A stretch of 5,483 nucleotides of DNA from positions 1-5,483 of the forward strand of contig JAICHE010000090.1 of the NCBI GenBank assembly GCA_025922755.1. The letters are read 5' to 3'. Under the pieces are notes generated by a model, which saw only the letters and a program-made list of their open reading frames with translations, had not been told where the DNA came from and searched no databases. The stretch's first letter is position 1. Every line of letters begins with the position of its first letter. A program made the position numbers and the translations under genes. Shown here piece by piece: positions 5,332-5,483 of the stretch. The DNA is from Nitrososphaeraceae archaeon (GTDB taxonomy: Archaea; Thermoproteota; Nitrososphaeria; Nitrososphaerales; Nitrosopumilaceae).

Positions 5332-5483
5332 ATGAGTAAGTTTTACAAAATTGATTTAGAAAACTCGATAAACAGCGGTCAAGTTTTTCTTTGGAAAAAA
5401 TTGCAAAATAATTGGTATGGAATTAATGGGCAAGATGTTTTACGAGTAGACAAATATGGTAAAATTAAATCATATTCAAAACA
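5332..5483 (+). CDS. OGG1-like DNA glycosylase, N-terminal fragment (cut by the right edge)
   Basis: Fifty codons are visible from the ATG at 5332. FYKIDLENSINSGQVFLWKK (residues 4-23) and NNWYGINGQDVLRV (26-39) match the N-terminal domain of 8-oxoguanine DNA glycosylase (OGG1 type), where an SGQxFxW motif is characteristic. The catalytic helix-hairpin-helix domain with its Lys and Asp lies beyond the window, so base specificity (8-oxoguanine or alkylated purines) cannot be judged. In OGG1 the residue after SGQ-x-F is usually Arg; here it is Leu (SGQVFLW). The start follows the beta-CASP stop by one base with no Shine-Dalgarno, which suggests translational coupling. Confidence 0.8.
   Translation, partial: MSKFYKIDLENSINSGQVFLWKKLQNNWYGINGQDVLRVDKYGKIKSYSK

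Overview
The window looks archaeal, most likely an AT-rich member of the Thaumarchaeota (Nitrososphaerota; a marine ammonia oxidiser of the Nitrosopumilus type is my best guess). The grounds are an archaeal-type tRNA-guanine transglycosylase, an archaeal Fap7/AK6-like kinase, a KH-less archaeal beta-CASP nuclease, a YchF-type GTPase with a canonical NKAD guanine-specificity motif, and TATA (box A)-like sequences about 26-28 bases before several starts, which suggests leaderless transcripts. The lineage assignment is inference from gene content and style, not from a search.

Layout. Bases 1-1087 (minus) hold the 5' 362 codons of a YchF/Obg-family GTPase cut by the window edge. A 73-base divergent promoter region separates it from a plus-strand pair: a Fap7/AK6-like NTPase (1161-1712) and tgtA (1744-3255, TTG start with a strong Shine-Dalgarno). 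tgtA converges on a minus-strand dicluster ferredoxin (3290-3592). Upstream of the ferredoxin, also on the minus strand, is an unrecognised 70-residue protein (3739-3951) that appears to have its own promoter and hairpin-plus-U-tract terminator. A divergent gap of about 110 bases leads to a plus-strand metallo-beta-lactamase/beta-CASP ribonuclease (4065-5330, TTG start). One base after its stop begins the N-terminus of an OGG1-like DNA glycosylase that runs off the right edge.

Function. Most of the window is RNA and translation housekeeping: ribosome-associated GTPase, ribosome-assembly NTPase, archaeosine tRNA modification and an RNA-processing nuclease. The ferredoxin and the 70-residue protein form a small independent island whose sequence is visibly less AT-biased than its neighbours, which may reflect high expression. 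I found no mobile element, CRISPR array, tRNA or rRNA, and no wholly new multi-gene system. The most interesting points are the CxxDxxC cluster motif in the ferredoxin, a TgtA that seems to stop before a PUA domain, motif deviations in the Fap7-like protein, a Cys/His cluster in YchF, the orphan small protein, and two short repeats in the regulatory gaps. No gene-free stretch exceeds about 150 bases.
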